In this document: in pieces, positions 1 through 5,396 of the stretch | Numbering within the stretch: the first letter of the stretch is position 1 | How the letters are laid out: each line of letters begins with the position of its first letter | From: Eubacterium sp. | Lineage (GTDB): Bacteria > Bacillota > Clostridia > Lachnospirales > Lachnospiraceae | Length of the DNA stretch: 6,772 bases | Assembly: GCA_003486385.1 (NCBI GenBank) | Contig: DNFT01000109.1 | Location: 1 to 6,772, forward strand | Direction of reading: 5' to 3' | Position numbers and translations under genes: made by a program | The notes under the pieces: model-generated | Databases searched by the model: none | Seen by the model: only the letters and a program-made list of their open reading frames with translations | Told to the model about the DNA's origin: nothing

Positions 1-21
1 GGGGTCTGACACCACTGTCCC
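1..21. repeat. possible end of a REP-like palindromic repeat (partial)
   Basis: The first 13 bases (GGGGTCTGACACC) form an imperfect palindrome with one mismatched pair, followed by a further C-rich half, CTGTCCC. GGGGTC...GACCCC-like palindromes are common in short dispersed bacterial repeats. The element is cut by the window edge, so nothing firm can be said. Bases 22-33 are an A-rich spacer before the promoter. Confidence 0.2.
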
Positions 22-33
22 AGCAAAAAAAAC

Positions 34-62
34 TTGTCTATCTTACCGCACTATGTTATCAT
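34..62 (+). promoter_or_regulatory. sigma-A type promoter for the PAP2 phosphatase gene
   Basis: TTGTCT at 34-39 (4 of 6 to TTGACA) is followed by an exact 17-nt spacer and TATCAT at 57-62 (5 of 6 to TATAAT). The TGT just before the -10 box makes it an extended -10. Transcription would start near base 69. This puts the upstream in-frame ATG at 69 at the very 5' end of the message and supports the downstream start at 126. Confidence 0.6.
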
Positions 63-114
63 ATTACAATGCTTATTAAAAAGCACAAAAGAGTATATAT
101 ACATTTTGAAAGAC

Positions 115-120
115 GAGGGG
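115..120 (+). promoter_or_regulatory. ribosome binding site fixing the PAP2 gene start
   Basis: GAGGGG lies 5 nt upstream of the ATG at 126. The alternative in-frame ATG at 69 has no purine-rich site before it and falls at the predicted transcription start, so 126 is preferred. Confidence 0.6.
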
Positions 121-125
121 AAGTC

Positions 126-773
126 ATGAAAAATTTTATATCAAAGTATAAGCACGCGCTGCTTACACTGTACACACCGGTATATCTATTATGTTTTCAA
201 TATCTGGAACAGACAATCACAACTGAATTTACGGCGCTCAATTCACCTATTGATAACTTAATTCCATTTATACCTATTTTTATAATACCTTATCTGCTTT
301 GGTTTGTCTATGTAGCTGGAAGTGCCGTATATTTTATATTTAATTCACAGCGTGATTTTATAAAGCTTATGAGTTTTCTGATTATCGGAATGACCGTTTA
401 TATTATTATCTGCTATATTTTTCCTAATGGGCTGTATGATTTCCGTCCGGCAGAGCTTAGGGATGACAATATAATCAACAAGCTTGTCGCATGGCTTTAC
501 CAGACGGACACCTCCACCAATGTATTTCCGAGCATACATGTCTATAACTCAATAGGAGTTCATGTAGCAATCAATAAATCCGATAAGATAAAGAGCCGTT
601 TTATCAAAAATGCCTCTTTTGTGCTCTGTGTACTCATCTGCCTGTCAACAATATTCTTAAAGCAGCATTCAATAATCGATGTTGTCGGCGGCTGTGTTAT
701 GGGACGTATTGTATATATTCTGATATATAAAACCAGATTTGCAGAGTACGTTGACGAAAAAGCCTGGAACTAG
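126..773 (+). CDS. PAP2-superfamily membrane phosphatase
   Basis: A 215-residue polytopic membrane protein of the phosphatidic acid phosphatase type 2 superfamily. These enzymes hydrolyse lipid phosphates or pyrophosphates, or transfer lipid head groups, at the membrane. Hydrophobic segments lie at roughly residues 11-25, 45-72, 82-100, 163-178 and 184-201. The signature motifs are in order: RP at 107-108 (motif 1), PSIH at 135-138 (motif 2, His138 as likely acid/base) and S174...H181xxxD185 (motif 3, His181 as likely nucleophile). The Arg that normally follows the motif 3 Ser is Thr175, and a KQH triplet (179-181) precedes the catalytic His. Variants with KQHxxxD occur in the branch related to inositol-phosphorylceramide synthases, so it is probably active. 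The N-terminal half of motif 1 is weak. The gene stands alone with its own promoter and terminator. Substrate cannot be read from the sequence; undecaprenyl pyrophosphate, phosphatidylglycerophosphate and phosphatidate are all possible. Confidence 0.85.
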   Translation: MKNFISKYKHALLTLYTPVYLLCFQYLEQTITTEFTALNSPIDNLIPFIPIFIIPYLLWFVYVAGSAVYFIFNSQRDFIKLMSFLIIGMTVYIIICYIFPNGLYDFRPAELRDDNIINKLVAWLYQTDTSTNVFPSIHVYNSIGVHVAINKSDKIKSRFIKNASFVLCVLICLSTIFLKQHSIIDVVGGCVMGRIVYILIYKTRFAEYVDEKAWN

Positions 774-817
774 TATTTATATTTATCATAAATCATACAA
801 AATCATATTTTTCAATC

Positions 818-886
818 AAAAAGCGTTAGCAATATTGACATCTCCGCAGAATCACCGGTACATGTCAATACATGCCAACGCTTTTT
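818..886. terminator. bidirectional intrinsic terminator between convergent units
   Basis: A long imperfect inverted repeat pairs 818-841 with 862-886. AAAAAGCGTT pairs perfectly with AACGCTTTTT, then comes one A-C mismatch, GCA/TGC, a small internal loop, and TATTGACAT with ATGTCAATA. The loop is about 20 nt. A run of five T follows the GC-rich foot on each strand, so it can end both the rightward PAP2 message and the leftward operon message. The flanks 774-817 and 887-903 show nothing else. Confidence 0.8.
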
Positions 887-903
887 AGTATAAATAGTGT
901 GTC

Positions 904-1929
904 TTAGTTAAATCCGATTATCTTCTGGAAAAGCCTGTAGCCTGCCCTCTGGACTACTCTTGCAGGCTTACCCTCCCAGCTTAGGGCAATTCCCATCAAT
1001 GTGTGCTTAATGTTCTTATAGAGCTTAGGATTTTTCTCTTTAAGATACATCCACAGCTCATGCTTTTTCTTATAATTTCCTTCATCCTTCGAAAGGACAC
1101 AGAACGCTGAGGATATTGTCATCATTATATTCACGTAGTTCTGCATGTACTTCATGCACGGACGTTCATCTATCGCATCATAATCAAAATAGTCAATCAT
1201 AAGCTTATTGACTCTTATCTGCTGGTCTATTCTTTTAATCATGACTGCCTCGTTTACCGACTGGTCATCCCTGCCTATAAAGTAATGATAAAAAACCACA
1301 TCCGTGTAATACATCCTCTTGACATAAGGAAGCGGATTAAAAATGAAGATATTATCCACATAAAATGTGTGCTTCGGCAGCTTAAGTCCACACTCCCTCA
1401 AAAGCTCAGTCCTGTAGATTACGGAATGCATGAGAATATACTGTGCAACCCTGAAGTGACCGACATCCTGCCATGTGAAATATTTATCTTTCGGCAATAC
1501 ATTATGATAGCTCATCACCTTCTTATGATGTGCCCCCTGCTTATCATACACAAAATTAGAAATCAGCATATCAAGCTTATCATCATCCGCAAGTGATTTT
1601 TTCATAATGTCCAGAAGCTTCCTGTACGCTTTTTTGTCAACCCAGTCATCGCTGTCAACAACCTTAAAAAAGGCTCCTGTCGCATTGGCGAGTCCCGTGT
1701 TTACAGCCTCGCCATGACCTCCGTTTTCCTGATGTACAGCTTTTACAATCGTAGGGTATTTTTCCGCGTATCCATCAGCAATCGCTGCCGTATCATCCTT
1801 GGCAGAGCCATCGTCCACTATAATAATCTCAACTTCTTCACCGCCCTCTAACAGTGAATTGATACACTTCTCCATGTATGCCTGTGAATTGTAACATGGA
1901 ACTGCAATAGATAATATTTTACTATTCAT
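904..1929 (-). CDS. family 2 glycosyltransferase
   Basis: A 341-residue cytoplasmic protein with an N-terminal GT-A fold of glycosyltransferase family 2. It would transfer a sugar from a nucleotide-sugar donor to an acceptor such as a surface polysaccharide, teichoic acid or glycolipid. The nucleotide-binding strand SIAVPCYN starts at about residue 7, VDDGS is at 38-42, NGGHGEAVN (69-77) matches the helix common in these enzymes, and the metal-binding DxD is D92-S-D94-D95-W. The C-terminal part (about 190-341) is aromatic and basic and has no clear transmembrane helix. It contains a YFIGRDDQSV stretch of the kind often seen in Clostridia members. This is the last gene of the operon. Its ATG overlaps the preceding stop by 8 nt (ATGAATAG), and the nearest Shine-Dalgarno-like GAGGAG is only 1 nt from the ATG, so translation probably depends on ribosomes ending the upstream gene. 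Donor and acceptor are unknown. Confidence 0.88.
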   Translation of the reverse strand: MNSKILSIAVPCYNSQAYMEKCINSLLEGGEEVEIIIVDDGSAKDDTAAIADGYAEKYPTIVKAVHQENGGHGEAVNTGLANATGAFFKVVDSDDWVDKKAYRKLLDIMKKSLADDDKLDMLISNFVYDKQGAHHKKVMSYHNVLPKDKYFTWQDVGHFRVAQYILMHSVIYRTELLRECGLKLPKHTFYVDNIFIFNPLPYVKRMYYTDVVFYHYFIGRDDQSVNEAVMIKRIDQQIRVNKLMIDYFDYDAIDERPCMKYMQNYVNIMMTISSAFCVLSKDEGNYKKKHELWMYLKEKNPKLYKNIKHTLMGIALSWEGKPARVVQRAGYRLFQKIIGFN

Positions 1930-2809
1930 ACTCCTCGACTACCTCACTCTTTTTTTCCGGCCTGGTTCCGGCATTATAATTATATATATATTTCAATAGA
2001 AATACTGTAATTACAAGACATATTGCCATGGCTGCAAGCATCACGAAACCGTTTATAAATCCCTCAGGCATTAATTCCGTGATAAGCACGGAAATCAAAT
2101 TGGCTCCAATGTGAAAAATAACCGGTGCCCAGATTGTCTTCATTTTTTCATAGACAAATGCCAGCATAATTCCAATTATAAAAGCATATACGAACTGTAC
2201 CAGATTGCCATGGAATATACCAAAAAACGCCGCTGATACAAGTATTGCCGTCTTGGCACTGCATAAATCCCTCAGCCTTTTATATATCATTCCCCTGAAT
2301 AATAATTCCTCAAGCAAAGGTGCAGCTATAACAGCGGATACTATTTCCATAAAGATACCGCCTGAATATATTATCTGCGAAACCTGCTGGTATTTAGGCG
2401 AAAAATACGCAAGTCCGCTGAGTGAAACTATGGCATTGACACTCACAGCTGCACTCATTCCAAGTACTGCTATAAGACACACATTCTTTATATCCAGACC
2501 GGTATATGAAAATCCCTGAAGCTGTATCCTCTTCCTGTCATCGCGCCTTAGCAGGATGGCAAACACAGGCATTAATACAAGGTTCGTAAGTGCCGTAATC
2601 AAAAGGCTGTATTTATTTATCAGCTGTGCAAGCTGTTCATTCATTGCGGTGATATCCGATGAAACTATAATATCCCCACTCTTTATCGCAAGTCTCGTCA
2701 ATACAAGCATTGAGCCATACTGTACTACAAATGCAGCCACAAAATATATCAATACCGGATATACCAGCCTCCAGACTTCCTTCAATGTTTTTTTCAAAGC
2801 ACTCTCCAT
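1922..2809 (-). CDS. CPBP-family intramembrane glutamic endopeptidase (CAAX/Abi-type)
   Basis: A 295-residue integral membrane protein. Hydrophobic segments lie at about 15-38, 68-88, 108-130, 150-166, 188-199, 205-220, 228-246 and 252-274. The three motifs of the CPBP (Rce1/Abi) family are all present: EE at 167-168 followed by R172 (EExxxR), FxxxH at 196-200, and HxxxN at 233-237. The catalytic Glu and the His/Asn residues are therefore intact. Family members cleave peptides within the membrane. In bacteria some mature or give immunity to peptide bacteriocins, and others act in unknown processing. The C-terminal tail (282-295) is charged and rich in Glu. The gene starts 8 nt after the Mrp-HAD stop with only a weak GCGGA-type site, and it overlaps the next gene by 8 nt, so it is the middle gene of a tightly coupled operon. 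No bacteriocin or other peptide substrate gene is visible nearby. Confidence 0.88.
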   Translation of the reverse strand: MESALKKTLKEVWRLVYPVLIYFVAAFVVQYGSMLVLTRLAIKSGDIIVSSDITAMNEQLAQLINKYSLLITALTNLVLMPVFAILLRRDDRKRIQLQGFSYTGLDIKNVCLIAVLGMSAAVSVNAIVSLSGLAYFSPKYQQVSQIIYSGGIFMEIVSAVIAAPLLEELLFRGMIYKRLRDLCSAKTAILVSAAFFGIFHGNLVQFVYAFIIGIMLAFVYEKMKTIWAPVIFHIGANLISVLITELMPEGFINGFVMLAAMAICLVITVFLLKYIYNYNAGTRPEKKSEVVEEYE

Positions 2810-2817
2810 TCCGCTGT

Positions 2818-4236
2818 CTATCTTATGATATCAGCTATTGCCTCAACACTTTCTGCGATAAAATCAGGATGCTCTGCTGTAAGCTCCTGCATTGAACCGT
2901 AACCGTAAGCAACCGCCATGCATGGGATTCCTGCCTCTTTTGCTCCGATAATATCATGCTTGCGGTCCCCGACCATTATCGGGTTCTTATGCGATAAGCC
3001 CTTCTCATCAAGCAGCTCAAAGGCATATTTGATGACATCGGATTTCCTTGTGCGTGTTCCGTCAAGCTCACTTCCGGCAGCCACATCAAAATATTTCATA
3101 AGGTCAAAATGTTCAAGCACCACTTTCACAAGCATCGTCGGCTTGGAGCTGGCAACGGCAAGCCTGATACCGCGGCTCTTAAGCCCGGCAAGCACCTTGT
3201 CAATTCCCGGATACAGCTTGTTCTCATAGACGCCTACAGGGTTGTATCTTTCACGATATTTGTTAACACACACTAACGCTGTTTTTTCATCGAGCTTGTA
3301 CCTCTCCATAAAATGCTCCTTGAGAGGCGGTCCTATAAAATCCGTAAGATTATCAAGCTCCGGCTCATCTATTCCAATACCGGCAAGTGCATACTGCACG
3401 CAGGAGGTTATTCCCTGCTTAGGGTCCGTGAGTGTTCCGTCAAGGTCAAACAGCGCTGTGTCAAAAAGACCTTCAACAATCGGTGTCACATCCACAGGCT
3501 CCTCAAATCCAAAGTATCTGCCCTCATCCGCTGCCTTGGCAAGCTCCGGATTGATAGGAAGCTTTGCAAGTACAGGTACACCGATTGCCTCCGCCTCCTC
3601 ATCAATATGGCTCTCGCCGAATATCTTCTCAGCCCTTCCACAATCCGGGCATCTGTAATAGCTGTAATTCTCTATTATTCCAAGCACCGGAACATCCATC
3701 TTGGCTGCCATATTGTATGCCTTCTTTACAATCATGGAGACAAGGCTCTGCGGTGAAGTCACAAGCACAATTCCATCAATAGGCAACGACTGGAAAACAG
3801 TAAGTGGGACATCCCCTGTTCCGGGCGGCATATCAACCAGTAGAAAATCAAGCTCTCCCCAGTATACATCCGTATAGAACTGCTTAACCCAGTTAGCAAT
3901 AACAGGACCTCTCCATATAACCGCGTCATCCTCATTCTTCAAGAGAAGGTTCATGGAAATTATCTTTATTCCCTCCGCCGAACAAGGTGGTACGATTCCC
4001 TTATCATTCTCCTCACAGCGCTCTGCTACTCCCATCATGCGCGGTATGGATGGCCCCGTTATGTCGGCATCCATTATTCCGACCTTGTAGCCCATAGACG
4101 CAAGCCGGCGCGCAAGTGCACACGTCACAGTTGACTTTCCAACTCCACCCTTGCCGCTCACAATGCCTATAATTCTTTTAATATCAGAAAAGGCATTTCC
4201 ATTTACAAGAAAGCTCTTCTTAACATCTGCGTTCAT
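2818..4236 (-). CDS. fused Mrp/NBP35 P-loop ATPase and HAD-family phosphatase
   Basis: A 472-residue two-domain protein. Residues about 1-256 are an Mrp/NBP35 (ApbC) ATPase, a family that carries iron-sulfur clusters to apo-proteins. It has a deviant Walker A (GKGGVGKST at 28-36), MDAD at 55-58, the DMPPGTGD segment at 135-142 and the cluster-binding CPDC at 196-199. It lacks the N-terminal MIP18 (DUF59) domain of longer Mrp proteins. Residues about 258-472 are a complete HAD phosphatase: DLDGT at 264-268 (nucleophile Asp264, acid Asp266), ASSKP at 362-366, Lys398, and GDRKHD at 423-428. Segments such as FIGPPL, ELDGTR and MVGDRKHD match the 5'-nucleotidase/phosphoglycolate phosphatase-like subgroup. 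There is almost no linker between the domains. The start at 4236 is chosen because GGAGG lies 6 nt upstream; the ATG at 4239 is only 3 nt away, and an in-frame ATG at 4308 lies upstream of the promoter's predicted start site. First gene of the operon. Whether the fusion is real or comes from an indel cannot be settled here. Confidence 0.88.
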   Translation of the reverse strand: MNADVKKSFLVNGNAFSDIKRIIGIVSGKGGVGKSTVTCALARRLASMGYKVGIMDADITGPSIPRMMGVAERCEENDKGIVPPCSAEGIKIISMNLLLKNEDDAVIWRGPVIANWVKQFYTDVYWGELDFLLVDMPPGTGDVPLTVFQSLPIDGIVLVTSPQSLVSMIVKKAYNMAAKMDVPVLGIIENYSYYRCPDCGRAEKIFGESHIDEEAEAIGVPVLAKLPINPELAKAADEGRYFGFEEPVDVTPIVEGLFDTALFDLDGTLTDPKQGITSCVQYALAGIGIDEPELDNLTDFIGPPLKEHFMERYKLDEKTALVCVNKYRERYNPVGVYENKLYPGIDKVLAGLKSRGIRLAVASSKPTMLVKVVLEHFDLMKYFDVAAGSELDGTRTRKSDVIKYAFELLDEKGLSHKNPIMVGDRKHDIIGAKEAGIPCMAVAYGYGSMQELTAEHPDFIAESVEAIADIIR

Positions 4237-4240
4237 CATC

Positions 4241-4247
4241 TTCCTCC
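4241..4247 (-). promoter_or_regulatory. ribosome binding site fixing the Mrp-HAD start
   Basis: On the minus strand GGAGGAA occupies 4247 to 4241. The core GGAGG is followed by 6 nt to the ATG at 4236 and 3 nt to the adjacent ATG at 4239. The first spacing is normal and the second too short, so translation most likely begins at 4236. Confidence 0.7.
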
Positions 4248-4288
4248 AAAATTCACCTATATTACTTTCGAAAAGTTTATACCAAATT

Positions 4289-4317
4289 ATGATAACACAA
4301 TTGTACATTTATTTCAA
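4289..4317 (-). promoter_or_regulatory. sigma-A type promoter for the mrp-HAD / CPBP / glycosyltransferase operon
   Basis: Read on the minus strand, TTGAAA (4317-4312) is followed by an exact 17-nt spacer and TATCAT (4294-4289), preceded by TGT as an extended -10. Transcription would start near 4282, giving a leader of about 45 nt. The -10 region shares the 10-mer TGTTATCATA with the promoter at 34-62. It is divergent from the thiT promoter, with about 24 bp between the two -35 boxes. Confidence 0.6.
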
Positions 4318-4341
4318 AACAAAAAGTATTAAAAATTATAA

Positions 4342-4370
4342 TTGACAAAAATATCACAATTATGTATATT
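4342..4370 (+). promoter_or_regulatory. strong sigma-A promoter for the thiT riboswitch transcript
   Basis: A perfect TTGACA at 4342-4347, a 17-nt spacer, and TATATT at 4365-4370 (5 of 6 to consensus). Transcription would start near 4377, about 15-20 nt before the TPP aptamer, which is the expected arrangement for a riboswitch-led message. Confidence 0.75.
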
Positions 4371-4389
4371 AAGCATTGCAGGCACGACC

Positions 4390-4478
4390 TGCCGCTAGGG
4401 GAACCCACATAGGTTGAGAGTGGCTGTAAGCCAGACCCTCACTACTTGATCCGGTTAATACCGGCGTAAGGAAGCACA
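4390..4478 (+). promoter_or_regulatory. TPP riboswitch (THI element) aptamer
   Basis: This matches the conserved thiamine pyrophosphate aptamer in order. The P1 5' side GCT (4394-4396) is followed by AGGGG, then a short stem AACC (4402-4405)/GGTT (4412-4415). Next comes TGAGAG (4415-4420; family consensus CTGAGA), a variable stem, and GACCC (4434-4438). The CTTGATCCGGTTAATACCGG block and GCGTAAGGAAG finish the aptamer, and AGC (4473-4475) closes P1. The DNA encodes an RNA that binds TPP, the active form of vitamin B1, in the leader of thiT. Binding should lower expression of the transporter when TPP is plentiful. Confidence 0.95.
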
Positions 4479-4504
4479 CTGTATGGCATTTTTGCCGCAA
4501 ACTG

Positions 4505-4559
4505 ATTCTCACCAAAGTAGGCCCCTCCTGAATTATATTTTTCATAGGAGGACTTTTTT
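4505..4559 (+). promoter_or_regulatory. riboswitch expression platform: Shine-Dalgarno sequestering hairpin / terminator-like stem
   Basis: CCTCCTG (4524-4530) can pair with TAGGAGG (4545-4551), which is the Shine-Dalgarno site of thiT, across a 14-nt loop. Six T (4554-4559) follow 2 nt later and abut the ATG. The hairpin could therefore block ribosome binding, end transcription, or both. Two upstream segments can pair with the aptamer instead: ATTCTCACC (4505-4513) with GGTTGAGAGT (4412-4421), and CCCCT (4522-4526) with AGGGG (4397-4401). These pairings are nested and would free the Shine-Dalgarno site when TPP is absent. The pairings are seen directly; the switching model is an inference. 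Confidence 0.7.
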
Positions 4560-5246
4560 ATGTCACTTTTCTTCAATGCGGAGGATGGTTTCTATACCCT
4601 CACTACCGCCGGTATCATCGCATTCATTGTGCTTGCGGTTATTTTACTTGTTCTTGCCGCCTTTATTTCAAGCGGCGTATCCAAGGAAAAAAAGAAGCTC
4701 TTTTCGACCAAGCAGCTCGTATTCTCAGCAGTAATGCTGGCGCTCGGCTTTGCGACATCCTATGTGCAGCTTATCAAGATGCCATGGGGCGGTTCGGTAA
4801 CACTTTTTTCCATGCTCTTTATAACCCTTATAGGTTACTGGTATGGACCTAAGATTGGTCTTACCTGTGCATTTGCATACGGAATCATGCAGTTCTTACA
4901 GGGTGGCGGAACCTACATCCTCTCACCTATGCAGGCATGCCTCGATTACTTCTTCGCGTTTGCAGCACTCGGTGTATCAGGCTTCTTTTACAAGAAGAAG
5001 AACGGACTTGTGACAGGTTATATCGTTGCCATTCTCGCCCGCGGTCTTTTCCACACAATCGGCGGTTATATATACTGGATGGATTATATGCCTGAGTCTT
5101 TCCCTTCAAGCCTTGCCGCCATATATCCTATCTGCTACAACTACGCATACATACTTCTCGAAGGTGTTGTAACTGTTATCATTCTCATGCTCCCGCCTGT
5201 AAAGAAGGCTATGAGCTATGCAAAGCGTGTAGCAACAGAGCAGTAA
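4560..5246 (+). CDS. thiT: thiamine ECF transporter S component ThiT
   Basis: A 228-residue membrane protein of the ThiT (YuaJ) family. This is the substrate-binding S component that captures thiamine and works with a shared ECF module (EcfA, EcfA', EcfT), which is not encoded here. The GGSVTLFSML segment (77-86) matches the family signature. H165 and W173 are 8 residues apart, and Y189 and N194 are 5 apart, matching the His125/Trp133 and Tyr146/Asn151 thiamine-binding pairs of the Lactococcus lactis protein. About six hydrophobic segments form the ThiT core (residues about 50-212). An additional N-terminal membrane segment at about 18-38, followed by a basic KEKKK stretch, makes the protein longer than the usual 180-200 residues. 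The ATG at 4560 has AGGAGG 8 nt upstream. Regulation is by the TPP riboswitch directly ahead, which independently supports thiamine as substrate. Stop is TAA. Confidence 0.95.
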   Translation: MSLFFNAEDGFYTLTTAGIIAFIVLAVILLVLAAFISSGVSKEKKKLFSTKQLVFSAVMLALGFATSYVQLIKMPWGGSVTLFSMLFITLIGYWYGPKIGLTCAFAYGIMQFLQGGGTYILSPMQACLDYFFAFAALGVSGFFYKKKNGLVTGYIVAILARGLFHTIGGYIYWMDYMPESFPSSLAAIYPICYNYAYILLEGVVTVIILMLPPVKKAMSYAKRVATEQ

Positions 5247-5262
5247 TTGTGATTATGCACAA

Positions 5263-5279
5263 AAGTTATCTGATAAGTT
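5263..5279. repeat. small near-palindrome downstream of thiT
   Basis: AAGTTATC-T-GATAAGTT is a 17-bp odd palindrome with one mismatched G-G pair, 17 nt after the thiT stop. It has no loop suitable for an RNA hairpin and no T run, so it is not a convincing terminator. It could be an operator or chance AT-rich symmetry. Confidence 0.25.
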
Positions 5280-5303
5280 AAAAAAATTAAACAAATATAT
5301 GTA

Positions 5304-5332
5304 TTGAAAAAAAGGAAGCTTCCCATTATCCT
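5304..5332 (+). promoter_or_regulatory. possible promoter for the metallopeptidase lipoprotein gene
   Basis: TTGAAA at 5304-5309, a 17-nt spacer, and TATCCT at 5327-5332 (4 of 6 to TATAAT). The spacer contains the perfect palindrome GGAAGCTTCC (5314-5323). A start near 5339 would exclude the left arm of the leader inverted repeat. The -10 box is only moderate. Confidence 0.35.
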
Positions 5333-5396
5333 ATATATAGAGCTGTGTTCACAGCCTTTATATAGATTTTAACAGAATTTTGAGGAGCTTCCTTTT
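5310..5396 (+). promoter_or_regulatory. nested inverted repeat in the leader, burying the Shine-Dalgarno site
   Basis: AAAAGGAAGCT (5310-5320) pairs perfectly with AGCTTCCTTTT (5386-5396). After a single bulged T, CC (5322-5323) pairs with GG (5384-5385). The Shine-Dalgarno sequence GAGGAG (5382-5387) lies largely in this stem, and four T abut the ATG at 5397. Inside the loop sits a second hairpin, CTATATA (5331-5337)/TATATAG (5359-5365), topped by GCTGT (5342-5346)/ACAGC (5351-5355). In a read-through transcript from thiT this could act as a sequestering structure or weak terminator. The pairings are directly visible; function is inferred. Confidence 0.6.

Noticed and set aside
69..125. Longer PAP2 protein starting at ATG 69
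   Set aside because: No ribosome binding site, it lies at the predicted transcription start, and a good GAGGGG site precedes the ATG at 126.
1922..2809. CPBP protease as part of a bacteriocin or abortive-infection defence system
   Set aside because: No bacteriocin precursor, transporter, toxin or phage-defence partner is visible. The family is widespread and its neighbours here are housekeeping or envelope-type genes.
3242..3756. Two overlapping plus-strand open frames of 138 and 147 codons opposite the Mrp-HAD gene
   Set aside because: No family-like motifs, Ser/Arg-rich or biased composition, and complete overlap with strongly conserved Mrp and HAD motifs on the other strand.
4237..4308. 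Longer Mrp-HAD protein starting at 4308 or at 4239
   Set aside because: 4308 lies inside the promoter spacer, upstream of the predicted transcript start. The ATG at 4239 is only 3 nt from GGAGG, whereas 4236 has normal spacing.
4483..4734. Open frame beginning at ATG 4483 just after the aptamer
   Set aside because: No ribosome binding site, it runs through the expression platform and overlaps thiT in another frame; the protein is low-complexity.
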